A stretch of DNA of 64,000 bases, taken from NCBI RefSeq assembly GCF_038396765.1, contig NZ_CP150096.1:5873001-5937000 (forward strand), given 5' to 3'. A program made the position numbers and the translations under genes. The notes under the pieces are model-generated. The model saw nothing but the letters and a program-made list of their open reading frames with translations. It searched no databases and was not told where the DNA came from. This stretch comes from Chitinophaga caseinilytica (lineage in GTDB: Bacteria > Bacteroidota > Bacteroidia > Chitinophagales > Chitinophagaceae). Below, piece after piece: positions 17,553 through 25,160 of the stretch. Positions within the stretch are counted from its first letter, which is position 1. Each line of letters opens with the position of its first letter.

Positions 17553-20500
17553 TTAGAAGTTAAAGTTGAATCCGATGGCGTACACACGGCTGATAGGTTC
17601 GGAACCGGAATTGTAACCGGGGCGACTGTTCACGCCTCCGATTTCGCCGAGGGTGCTGCCTTCAGGATTATACCCGTGGAATCCTTTTTTCGTGAAGATG
17701 AAAGGATTGCCGGCGGAAAGATAAGCGCGGAAAGAGTTGATGCCGAGGCGTTTGAACGCCGCATCGGGCAGGGTGTAACCCAGGTTGATGTTGCGCACGG
17801 CCAGGAAGCTCGCGTCTTCGATATAAATGTCGGAACCAGACTGGCGGGTGAGCGTGCTGAGCGCGGACCCGGGCATTCTGCCGTCGCCGGTTTCGGAGGT
17901 AGACCACCACTGGTTGGCTACGATGGAGCGGCGCATGGCACCGAGCAGCGCGCCCTGGTAGAACTGGTTTTCGTACGTGAACATTTTGGCGCCGAGGGAA
18001 GCCTGCATGGCGATGCTCAGGTCGAAGTTCCTATACGTGAAATTGTTCACCATACCGAGGATGGCCTTGGGCTGGAAGTTGCCGAGCAGTTGCTTGTCGG
18101 CCGGGGTGATGAAGCCATCGCCGTTGGTGTCTTCGAAGATGGGATTGCCGGGTTTGGTGCCCGCCAGCGAAGGATATTTGCCGAGCGAAGCGGCGTCGTT
18201 GAACACGCCGATGGTGCGGTAGCCGTAGTAGGAGAACATCGGCTCCCCTACCCGCAGGATCCACGACATCTGCGTGGTACCGTCGGTAGAGATGCGCTCG
18301 TTCACGCCGCCCAGATCTTCTACCCGGTTCTTGTTCATCGCCAGGTTGAAGTTGGTTTGCCAGGTGAAATTCGGTTTGAGGATGTTCTTGGTCGTCAGTT
18401 CGATTTCGAAACCCTTGTTGCTCACGTCCCCGATATTGCTCAGGCCGCTCACGAAGCCGGTGGTGGCGGGAACGGTTACCTGGTACAGCAGGTCGTAGGT
18501 ACGTTTGCTGTAGTAATCGGCTACGATCTGGATACGGTTTTTCAACAGGCCCAGTTCGATGCCCACGTCCCAGCCTTTGGTTTTTTCCCAGCCAAGGTCG
18601 TTGTTTTCGAAGTTGTTTTGTGCCTGGCCCTTGATCGGGGTGTTGTTGGGCGAATAGATCGCGTCCTTGATCTGGCCGAGGTACTGGAAGTCGCCGATGT
18701 TGAAGTTACCGGTAATGCCCCAGCTGCCGCGCACTTTCAGGTCGCTGACAACGTTGAGGTCTTTCATGAAATCTTCCTGCTTGATGCGCCAGGCCACGGA
18801 AGCCGAGGGGAAGTAGCCCCATTTGTTGTTGGCACCGAAGCGGGAGCTGCCGTCTGTACGGATGGATGCAGACAGGAGGTATTTCTCTTTATACCCGTAA
18901 TGCACGCGGCTGAAGTAGGAAACGAGGCCCCAGGCGGAGTTCGCAGTGTACGATTTGGTTTGGTCGATCACGGCGTTATTGAGCGTGTGGATCGTTTCGT
19001 TCACGAAAGAATTCGGTACGGCATACATGTACGATCCTTTGGAACGGTTTTTCTGGTACGACGCGCCGGCGATGGCCGACAGGTCGTGCCCGCCGCGGAA
19101 CGAAGTGTTGTAGCTCAGTACGTTTTCGTTCAGCATGTTGATGTTGGACGTGCTGATGTCGTTACCGCTATTCTGGAAGTTAGACAGCGCATAGCTGGTC
19201 TGGAAGAAATCGGAATTGTTGTAAGCGATGGTGGAGCCAACAGACGAGCGGAGGGAAAGCCCTTTGGCCAGGTCTACTTTCAGGTAGGCTTCGCCCACAT
19301 TGGAGAAGGTGGCGCCGTAGCTGTAGGTGCCGTTGAGGATCGCGGAAGGGCTGGTTTGACTGGAAACCGGGCCGCCCCAGTAATCCTTAGGGCGGGGATA
19401 GGTGCCGTCGGGCCGCTGAACTTCCACGAAACTGGGTATCTTGGCGAAATCGCTCATGACGCGGTCTGTCATGCGGCGCTTGCTGTACGAGGGGTTCAGC
19501 ATGAAGCCGATGGAAACGGCTTTGCTGGCTTTCACGTCTACATTGGCGCGAACACCGTAGCTTTTGAACCAGGTATTTTTCATCGTTCCGATCTCGTCTT
19601 TATACGTACCGGAAACGTAATACGTCATTTTTTCGGTGCCGCCGCTTGCGGAGATGTTATAGCTCTGCATGGGAGCGGTCTGCATCACTTCATCCTGCCA
19701 GATCACGTTGGCACCGTTGTTCAGGACGGGGCTCACCTGGTAGGTGGCGGGGCGGCGGGCGTCTCCCCAGACCGGGATGGAGAGATCGGCGTTGGGATTG
19801 GCCCAGAGCCATTCGCGGTTCTGGAATTTCACGGCGTAGTCGTAGTATTCCTGGCCGGTCATCCAGTCGTCGTGCAGGCGGGCTTTGGAAATACCGGCGA
19901 AACCGTTGAAGTTGAAACGGGTTTTGCCGGCGGAGCCTTTTTTCATGGTAACGATGATCACACCGCCGGCGGCGCGGGAGCCGTAGATGGCGGCGGAGGA
20001 TGCGTCTTTCAGTACTTCGATCGACTGTACATCGTTCATGTTGATCATGCCGAGGTTGCCGCCGGGCACACCGTCTATCACCACGAGTGGTTCGTTGCCG
20101 GCGTCGATGGAGCTGGCGCCGCGGATGCGGATGGTGGGTGCCTGGCCGGGCTGGGCGCGGTTTTGGGAGATGTTCACACCGGCGAGGCGGCCAACGAGGG
20201 CGGCTTCGGGGCGCCCTGCGGGCACCTGGTCGAGGATGGTGTTCTCGACTTTGGTGACGGCTGCGGTCACGGAGCTTTTCTTCATGGTGCCGTAACCGAT
20301 CACGACGGTTTCATTGAGCATGGTTTTGCTCTGGGAGAGCGTGATGCGGATGTTCGTCCGTCCGCCCACGGGCACTTCGATCTTGTCGTACCCGATGTAG
20401 GAAACTACGAGAACGGCGTTGTTGGCGGCGCGGATGGAGAATTCGCCGGTGGGTGTGGTGGCGGCGCCGTTGCTGGTGCCTTTCACGACGATGGTGACGC

Positions 20501-20639
20501 CGGGAAGCGGCGTTTGACCGATGCTGTCTACCACGATCCCTTTGATTTCGTGGGCATCCTGGGCAAAGGCGGGCCGGGTGGAATAGATGCCGGCGAGCGC
20601 GATGAGTAACCCAAAGAGGTAAAGGTGTCTTCCTTTCAT
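17553..20639 (-). CDS. SusC/RagA family TonB-linked outer-membrane transporter
   Basis: A 1028-residue TonB-dependent transporter. It has a signal peptide ending AFAQD, a carboxypeptidase-regulatory-like domain (IKGIVVDSIGQTPLPGV), the SusC signature region (LNETVVIGYGTMKKSSVTAA), a plug containing RIRGASSIDAGNEPLVVIDG, and a barrel ending in GFNFNF. It lacks the STN signalling domain seen in the second SusC of this window, so it should not be controlled by sigma/FecR. Instead four TACGTAC elements lie in its leader. It is the first gene of the sugar-acid operon and works with the SusD immediately downstream. Confidence 0.94.
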   Translation of the reverse strand: MKGRHLYLFGLLIALAGIYSTRPAFAQDAHEIKGIVVDSIGQTPLPGVTIVVKGTSNGAATTPTGEFSIRAANNAVLVVSYIGYDKIEVPVGGRTNIRITLSQSKTMLNETVVIGYGTMKKSSVTAAVTKVENTILDQVPAGRPEAALVGRLAGVNISQNRAQPGQAPTIRIRGASSIDAGNEPLVVIDGVPGGNLGMINMNDVQSIEVLKDASSAAIYGSRAAGGVIIVTMKKGSAGKTRFNFNGFAGISKARLHDDWMTGQEYYDYAVKFQNREWLWANPNADLSIPVWGDARRPATYQVSPVLNNGANVIWQDEVMQTAPMQSYNISASGGTEKMTYYVSGTYKDEIGTMKNTWFKSYGVRANVDVKASKAVSIGFMLNPSYSKRRMTDRVMSDFAKIPSFVEVQRPDGTYPRPKDYWGGPVSSQTSPSAILNGTYSYGATFSNVGEAYLKVDLAKGLSLRSSVGSTIAYNNSDFFQTSYALSNFQNSGNDISTSNINMLNENVLSYNTSFRGGHDLSAIAGASYQKNRSKGSYMYAVPNSFVNETIHTLNNAVIDQTKSYTANSAWGLVSYFSRVHYGYKEKYLLSASIRTDGSSRFGANNKWGYFPSASVAWRIKQEDFMKDLNVVSDLKVRGSWGITGNFNIGDFQYLGQIKDAIYSPNNTPIKGQAQNNFENNDLGWEKTKGWDVGIELGLLKNRIQIVADYYSKRTYDLLYQVTVPATTGFVSGLSNIGDVSNKGFEIELTTKNILKPNFTWQTNFNLAMNKNRVEDLGGVNERISTDGTTQMSWILRVGEPMFSYYGYRTIGVFNDAASLGKYPSLAGTKPGNPIFEDTNGDGFITPADKQLLGNFQPKAILGMVNNFTYRNFDLSIAMQASLGAKMFTYENQFYQGALLGAMRRSIVANQWWSTSETGDGRMPGSALSTLTRQSGSDIYIEDASFLAVRNINLGYTLPDAAFKRLGINSFRAYLSAGNPFIFTKKGFHGYNPEGSTLGEIGGVNSRPGYNSGSEPISRVYAIGFNFNF

Positions 20640-20835
20640 GATGCTTTGGTTAATAAAATGATGCGATTAAAAAAATGATGCGTCGCGCCCCTGCGCGAAG
20701 TCTTAGCTGGTCTCGGACTGCCGGGGAAGAAAAGGGGCAAAGCCTTCCCTGTCCGCCCGCCGGCAGCGTTTCTCATGTGGTATTTTAAAAATTCGAATGT
20801 TGGCTAATGGTAATCCCCTGATCGATCCGCCGAGG

Positions 20836-20850
20836 CCGGGTACGTACACG
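20836..20850. promoter_or_regulatory. TACGTAC operator-like element 1 of susC leader
   Basis: Reads CCGGGTACGTACACG. It is the copy nearest to susC, about 195 bp upstream of its start codon, and one of four copies spaced 56-62 bp apart. Confidence 0.55.
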
Positions 20851-20891
20851 CAGCTACTGCAAATAAAAGCGGTGCATTCCGCTATACTGCT

Positions 20892-20906
20892 CCGGGTACG
20901 TACACG
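20892..20906. promoter_or_regulatory. TACGTAC operator-like element 2 of susC leader
   Basis: Reads CCGGGTACGTACACG, identical over 15 bases to the element at 20836, with different flanks, so the core rather than the surrounding DNA is conserved. Confidence 0.55.
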
Positions 20907-20951
20907 TAATATAAACGTGGTTATCCTGGCGAATGTCTTATCCGAATAAAA

Positions 20952-20963
20952 CCGGTACGTACT
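20952..20963. promoter_or_regulatory. TACGTAC operator-like element 3 of susC leader
   Basis: Reads CCGGTACGTACT. It is the most divergent copy, with one G fewer before TACGTAC and a changed right flank. Confidence 0.45.
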
Positions 20964-21013
20964 TGCTGATCCATAACATGATTTTTGTGGCAATTATTCC
21001 CCTGAAACAAGTT

Positions 21014-21030
21014 CCGGGTACGTACACGTA
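21014..21030. promoter_or_regulatory. TACGTAC operator-like element 4, next to the susC promoter
   Basis: Reads CCGGGTACGTACACGTA. It lies 17 bp on the transcribed side of the -7 box at 21047-21054, so a bound protein would block elongation or promoter clearance. Confidence 0.55.
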
Positions 21031-21046
21031 TTTTAGACGATGTCTA

Positions 21047-21054
21047 CAAATATA
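21047..21054 (-). promoter_or_regulatory. susC promoter -7 box (TATATTTG)
   Basis: On the minus strand this is an exact match to TANNTTTG. A TTTG lies 15 bases upstream inside a T-rich stretch, shorter than the usual 17-20 spacing, so the -33 element is uncertain. Transcription from here would give a leader of about 400 nt before the susC ATG at 20639, carrying all four TACGTAC elements. Confidence 0.5.
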
Positions 21055-21274
21055 AATTTCTTTCGTAAACAAAAAAATAAAAAAAGAAGAAAATTTCGGG
21101 CTATCTCGATCCTGTAAGCAAATTGCATTCATAAAATGTAAACGATTTTCCGCGCCCCGTTCATCCCGCCTGTTCAACGCCTGTAAAAGCCACTTCCCCT
21201 GTTTGTTTATTATCCCTGCAACATGCAAAGCGCCATCAATCCCCTCCATTCCAATTCCCACAATTTTCGCCTAA

Positions 21275-21628
21275 TATCCGCCACCATCGGCATTTTCATA
21301 ATTCAGCCAAGGACTCGTCCTCCCGCAAAAAGGTGAATCTGGCAAGGCGATCCGCCGGCAACGCTTTGAAAGAAAGTAAAATTTACCTACGATTCGCCAC
21401 CATTGGCATTTTCATGAAATCCTGCCAAGGAATCGTCCTGCAGCAAAAAAGGTAAACATGACAAGGCGCATTCGCCGGAAACACCTTGATAGATAGTGAA
21501 ATTGCCTACAATTCGCCACCATCGGCATTCTTACAATATTCAAAAGGATTCGCCCTGCTGCAAGGTTGGATCTGCCAAGACACATTCGCCGGAAACGCCT
21601 TCCAAGTAATTAAAAATAGCCTGAACGA
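21275..21628. repeat. three tandem imperfect repeats of ~116-119 bp
   Basis: Three direct repeats start at about 21279, 21395 and 21514, each opening with CGCCACCATYGGCATT. Each then contains a GCCAAGG..TCGTCC-like segment, GCAAAAAAGGT, AAGGCG-ATTCGCCGG and an AT-rich tail. Units differ by substitutions and small indels and carry no sustained reading frame. They lie between the gntR terminator and the susC promoter. The rest of the 1,052-bp gap 20640-21691 holds the four operator-like sites, the promoter and the terminator, and no gene I can support. Confidence 0.8.
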
Positions 21629-21640
21629 ATGATAGCAATG

Positions 21641-21666
21641 AAAAAAGGCGCCCTTCCCCGGCGCCT
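21641..21666 (-). terminator. rho-independent terminator of the GntR gene
   Basis: On the minus strand a perfect 7-bp stem, AGGCGCC pairing with GGCGCCT around a 7-base loop, is followed by T residues (A-run at 21641-21646). It lies 25 bp beyond the regulator stop codon. Confidence 0.87.
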
Positions 21667-21691
21667 CCTCCTATATAATATGGTGTATCTG

Positions 21692-22324
21692 TCAAATCAG
21701 CCCCAAAGCCGTCTCCTCCCCTCTTTCGAGATGCTTCACCAGCGTGGATTGCGCCAGCTTGAGGTCTTGCTTGCGGAGCGCGTTCACGATCTGGCGGTGC
21801 TCCCGGTCGGTCTGCGCATAATCGTCCATCAGCATTTTACCCAGTTTCATATGGAAAAGCGGAATATTACTGAATTGGTACAGCTCCATCAGCTTGGCGT
21901 TACAAGCCCCGGAGATGAGGGTTTCGTGGAACTTCATGTCCGCATCGCAGGCGCCGCCGAGATATCCCTTTTCGACCATGGCGGTAAAGTCTTCGCAGAT
22001 TTTATCGAGCGTATCCAGCAAAGCCGTGTTGGGCTTTTGCGCCAGGAGGCGGAGCGCACCCAGTTCCAGGAGCTCCCGCAGCTCGCGGATCTCCCTGATA
22101 TCGTTCGGGGTCATCGACTTCACGAAATATCCACCCTTTTCACCGAAAACAACGAGGTTTTCTCCCAACAGGCGCGTCAACGCCTCCCGCACCGCCATCC
22201 GGCTCACCGCCGTTTTGCGCGCCCACTCGTCCTCCTTCAGGCGCATGCCCGGAACGAGCTGATTGGATAGGATCTGACGCCGGAGGTCAACATACACTTT
22301 ATTCGCTAAGGAATCTGTTTTCAT
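21692..22324 (-). CDS. GntR family transcriptional regulator, FadR/FCD subfamily
   Basis: A 210-residue DNA-binding regulator. Residues 1-75 form a GntR winged helix (YVDLRRQILSNQLVPGMRL, SRMAVREALTRLLGENLVV). The C-terminal FCD domain has the usual metal-site residues: DMKFHETLI, TDREHRQIV and LVKHLERG. FCD regulators typically respond to sugar acids, amino acids or short organic acids. It lies upstream of the susC operon on the same strand with its own terminator. It is the best candidate to bind the TACGTAC elements, because GntR/FCD operators are short GT...AC palindromes, but this is inference. Confidence 0.9.
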   Translation of the reverse strand: MKTDSLANKVYVDLRRQILSNQLVPGMRLKEDEWARKTAVSRMAVREALTRLLGENLVVFGEKGGYFVKSMTPNDIREIRELRELLELGALRLLAQKPNTALLDTLDKICEDFTAMVEKGYLGGACDADMKFHETLISGACNAKLMELYQFSNIPLFHMKLGKMLMDDYAQTDREHRQIVNALRKQDLKLAQSTLVKHLERGEETALGLI

Positions 22325-22396
22325 GGGTGATTTTGTATACGAATTTCAGCCGTAAAAGTAAACAAGAAAAACCATACCGTCAAGGTCGGCACCCTG

Positions 22397-23368
22397 CTAC
22401 TCCGGCCGTACGTCCTGCAATTGGTACTTGATGGCATATTTCCGGGGCTGGATGGGCCGGCCGCTGGCATCGGCCCAAACGTTGGCGAAGGTAGCTCCGT
22501 AGTAAAAGATAAGCGAAACGTAGAAAACAAACAATAACAATAATACGGTGGAGGCAGACGCCCCGTAAATGCTGTTGATATTGCTGTACGTCAATAGCCA
22601 GCGCAGCACGAGCTTCCCGATGTTGAAGAGGATCGCGGTCACGAAGGCGCCCGTCAGCAGTATTTTCCCGTTCACCCGGCCATCCGGCAGCAGGTAGAAT
22701 ACGAGTGCGAACCAGAGCGTGGCGGAGAGGACGGACAGCAGGTATTGCAGCGCGCTGTTGTAATACATGCCCACATCGGGCCAGTAGCGCAGGAGATATT
22801 CGCCGATGAAGGCCGAGGCGGAATCGCCCACGATCCCCAGAACGAACAACACCCCGGTACAAAGGATGAGCGCCACGCCTTTCAGCCGCGACACCATGAT
22901 CTGCCGGAAATTGCCCCGGACCACCGGCCGGATGCTCCACAACTGGTTCACCGAGCTCGTCATCACCTTGAGCAGCGTTGTGGCCACGAACAACAGGAAA
23001 ACGAACCCTATCCCCGCGATCAGCCAGTTCTGCGCAATCCCCCGGAACGCCTGGAGGGTTTCCACCACTTCGTGCGTCGCTTCCGGACCGATCACTTCCC
23101 GCAGCTCGCCAAATAGCTGCCGCGAGATCAGCCGCGGTTCGAACAGCAGGCGCAGCGCCTGGATAATGATGATGAGGATGGCAGGCAGCGCGAACGTCGT
23201 GAAAAACGCCGTGGCACCCGCCATCCGCAGGGGATCGTTCGCCTGCAATACATTGAACGCTTCCCTGAACGCATACACGAACGATTTCCATCGCCCTTCC
23301 CTTCTTGTTTCGCTGTTGATCATAAGTGCGGCGGCACCGCCATGGCGGCCCGGCGCGAAATTATACAT
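22397..23368 (-). CDS. YihY/BrkB family inner-membrane protein
   Basis: A protein of 323 residues with six or so transmembrane helices in the YihY/virulence factor BrkB family. Helices are visible at TAFFTTFALPAILIIIIQAL, IAGIGFVFLLFVATTLLKVM, GVALILCTGVLFVLGIV, LVFYLLPDGRVN-adjacent segments, and ASTVLLLLFVFYVSLIFYYG; the last includes the typical YGASASTVLLLLFVFYVSL signature region. The function of the family is not established. The ATG at 23368 overlaps the upstream hydrolase stop by 8 bp and has AAGGA nearby; the ATG at 23323 is an alternative 15 codons downstream. Confidence 0.85.
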   Translation of the reverse strand: MYNFAPGRHGGAAALMINSETRREGRWKSFVYAFREAFNVLQANDPLRMAGATAFFTTFALPAILIIIIQALRLLFEPRLISRQLFGELREVIGPEATHEVVETLQAFRGIAQNWLIAGIGFVFLLFVATTLLKVMTSSVNQLWSIRPVVRGNFRQIMVSRLKGVALILCTGVLFVLGIVGDSASAFIGEYLLRYWPDVGMYYNSALQYLLSVLSATLWFALVFYLLPDGRVNGKILLTGAFVTAILFNIGKLVLRWLLTYSNINSIYGASASTVLLLLFVFYVSLIFYYGATFANVWADASGRPIQPRKYAIKYQLQDVRPE

Positions 23369-24131
23369 TTTCCTTCAGCCAGCCGTGGATGTAAGCCGCA
23401 TTTTCCTGCCAGCCGCTTTGCCCCAGCACGGAGTGCGTTTTGCCGGAAAACAGCTTGTATTCCAAAACACCTTCGCTTTTACCGTACTTTTTGAAATTGG
23501 TATGGTTCAGCGAAGCCGGCATGATCTGATCTTTTTCGCCGGCCACGAAAAGTAGCGGCACGTGGGGTTTTCTGAAATCGACCTTCCCTTCCTTGCCCAG
23601 CGCATCGCGCGATACGCGCTTGGATTCGGGGATCACGAGCTGGTCGTACGTCGCCTGTTGCTCCTTCAACGGCAACCCGTTCGTAAAGGAAAACTGCCAC
23701 TGCGGGAACGACATGAGGAAGGTTTTGGAAACCGGTGTGAAGAAGCCCAGCGGCCCCCAGGTAGACCGGAAAAAGGCAGGAGACAGCGTCAATACACCAG
23801 CAGGCGGCACGGAATGTATCGCCACGCCCGCCGCGGCAATATCGCGCTGGAGCATGAGCTGAACGAGCAGCCCGCCGAACGAATGGCCGATCAGAATAGG
23901 CTTTTCGGGCAACCGGGAAATGATGTCGCTGAAATAGTTTTTTAAATCGGCCAGCCGGATGGATCCAATGGCGGGGTCGGGCTGACGGGCGCGCAGCGTA
24001 GCGGGCTGTTCCGATTTGTGGGGCCACGGTGGCACGATGCACTGGTAACCCTCTTGCTCGAAATAAGCTTTCCAATCGTCCCAGCAGGAATGATGGACGA
24101 AGCAACCGGTCAGAAAAACGATAGTTTTCAT
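23361..24131 (-). CDS. alpha/beta hydrolase
   Basis: A 256-residue alpha/beta-fold hydrolase. The strand IVFLTGCFVHHSCWD starts the protein, the nucleophile elbow is GHSFGGL with Ser84, and the late part PLLFVAGEKDQIMP and FSGKTHSVLG supply the Asp and His of the triad. There is no signal peptide, so it is cytoplasmic; substrate unknown. The start at 24131 is chosen because the longer frame upstream is basic and unlike this fold. It overlaps the YihY gene downstream. Confidence 0.85.
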   Translation of the reverse strand: MKTIVFLTGCFVHHSCWDDWKAYFEQEGYQCIVPPWPHKSEQPATLRARQPDPAIGSIRLADLKNYFSDIISRLPEKPILIGHSFGGLLVQLMLQRDIAAAGVAIHSVPPAGVLTLSPAFFRSTWGPLGFFTPVSKTFLMSFPQWQFSFTNGLPLKEQQATYDQLVIPESKRVSRDALGKEGKVDFRKPHVPLLFVAGEKDQIMPASLNHTNFKKYGKSEGVLEYKLFSGKTHSVLGQSGWQENAAYIHGWLKENV

Positions 24132-24860
24132 ATAGCGTGTTTTGGGATACGTGCCAAATGCGGTGCCATATCGCCTGCCCCTTGTCCAGCAAGCGTTTAG
24201 GCCCGAAGCGCTGCGCCCGCGGATCGAAATATCGTGGCGGCGCTCCGGTTTCAACGAAATACAGTCGTCGGTTCCGGGGCCTGTGCGGACGGCTTTCGCC
24301 GGACCGTGCGCCGCGCCGTATTGGCCCGCTTTCCGTTTTTCCGCAATAAAACAACAGTATGGCCCGCACATTGTTCGACTTTCGCCTTTCCCCCTTCATT
24401 TCACGCATGGCCACGGCGCTTTTGCCGCAGTTGACGGGGCCCCTCCGCGCGGGGGGCTACCGTCGGCGGAAACCGGTTTGCCCTGTCCTCCGGACCGCGG
24501 CCCAACCGTCCCGGAACGTCACGAAATTTCGTGGTTTCGCGTCCCTACCTACGAAATAAAGTTGTACTTTGACCGGCGTAGCAGACGGGCCTTCAATTCA
24601 ACATCAACACCAATCAATCCGGCATCCCGCCGCCATAGCCTCCCCGCCCGGGAGCACCGCGGCCCCGCCAGTTTTTCTATAGCTTTGGCCTGTTTTATGA
24701 ATTGCCCCTATTAAAATGTCAACATGCTGCACACCTGGACCGCCCCTTGCCTGAATTCAATCCTTCCCGCAACTGCCCTCCCGCAGTCCCGGCCGCAAAT
24801 GCATGGCTCCATCCCGTCAACCCATCGCTTTCAAACCTGTCGAACCGGAGGTTGCCAGCC
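24132..24860. other. 729-bp gap with a candidate promoter and no supported gene
   Basis: Open frames here are GC-rich shadows without recognisable content. On the plus strand TACTTTG at 24565-24571 is a candidate -7 box. The element TTTGACCGGC-G-TAGCA at 24568-24583 reappears almost identically upstream of the flavin reductase gene (30505-30521). This is probably the promoter region of the kinase/regulator operon. Confidence 0.4.
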
Positions 24861-25160
24861 ATGAAACCCATTCAATTACATACGAGGCTCCCAAAACTCA
24901 GCGTTGCGAAATGCAGGCTGAAACCGGCCGCGCAAAACGCTTCAGACCATCGCGCGTCCATCGCCCGGTCAGCGAACGATACGCCGCGCGCGGCTGCCCT
25001 CATCGATGCCGGTAAATCCTGCATAAAAAAACCGGGTGGGTTAATTTCCGGTCCCGACAACGCAGCCTACTTCCTGGTTTCCCGATTACATTTGCAACCG
25101 CAAGCAACCATATCCACCCATTCCGAACATAACTATCAGCGAGGAGATCTGCAACCATGA
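24861..25160 (+). pseudogene. decayed duplicate of the sensor-kinase N-terminus
   Basis: A 99-codon open frame whose residues from about 23 to 83 align without gaps to the N-terminus of the kinase gene that follows: AQN, RASIA, ND, GK, KPG, D-A-x-YF are shared in the same order and spacing, about 23 identities in 61 positions by eye. The rest of the kinase is absent. The TGA stop overlaps the ATG of the kinase (ATGA at 25157-25160). It looks like what is left of a second, tandem copy of the gene after a deletion. Whether the short peptide is translated is unknown. Confidence 0.5.

Noticed and set aside
17547..20609. 1,020-codon open frame antisense to susC
   Set aside because: It is a GC-rich shadow of the susC frame: no motifs, odd composition (His, Val, Gly-rich). 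The same holds for long antisense frames at 3428-6004, 45910-47868 and 44195-45712.
21275..21628. CRISPR array
   Set aside because: Units are ~118 bp tandem repeats of full-length similarity with no unique spacers, and there are no cas genes in the window.
24142..24714. 190-codon frame in the gap upstream of the kinase
   Set aside because: Arg/Pro-rich with no recognisable domain, overlaps other frames equally open, and covers the probable promoter element.
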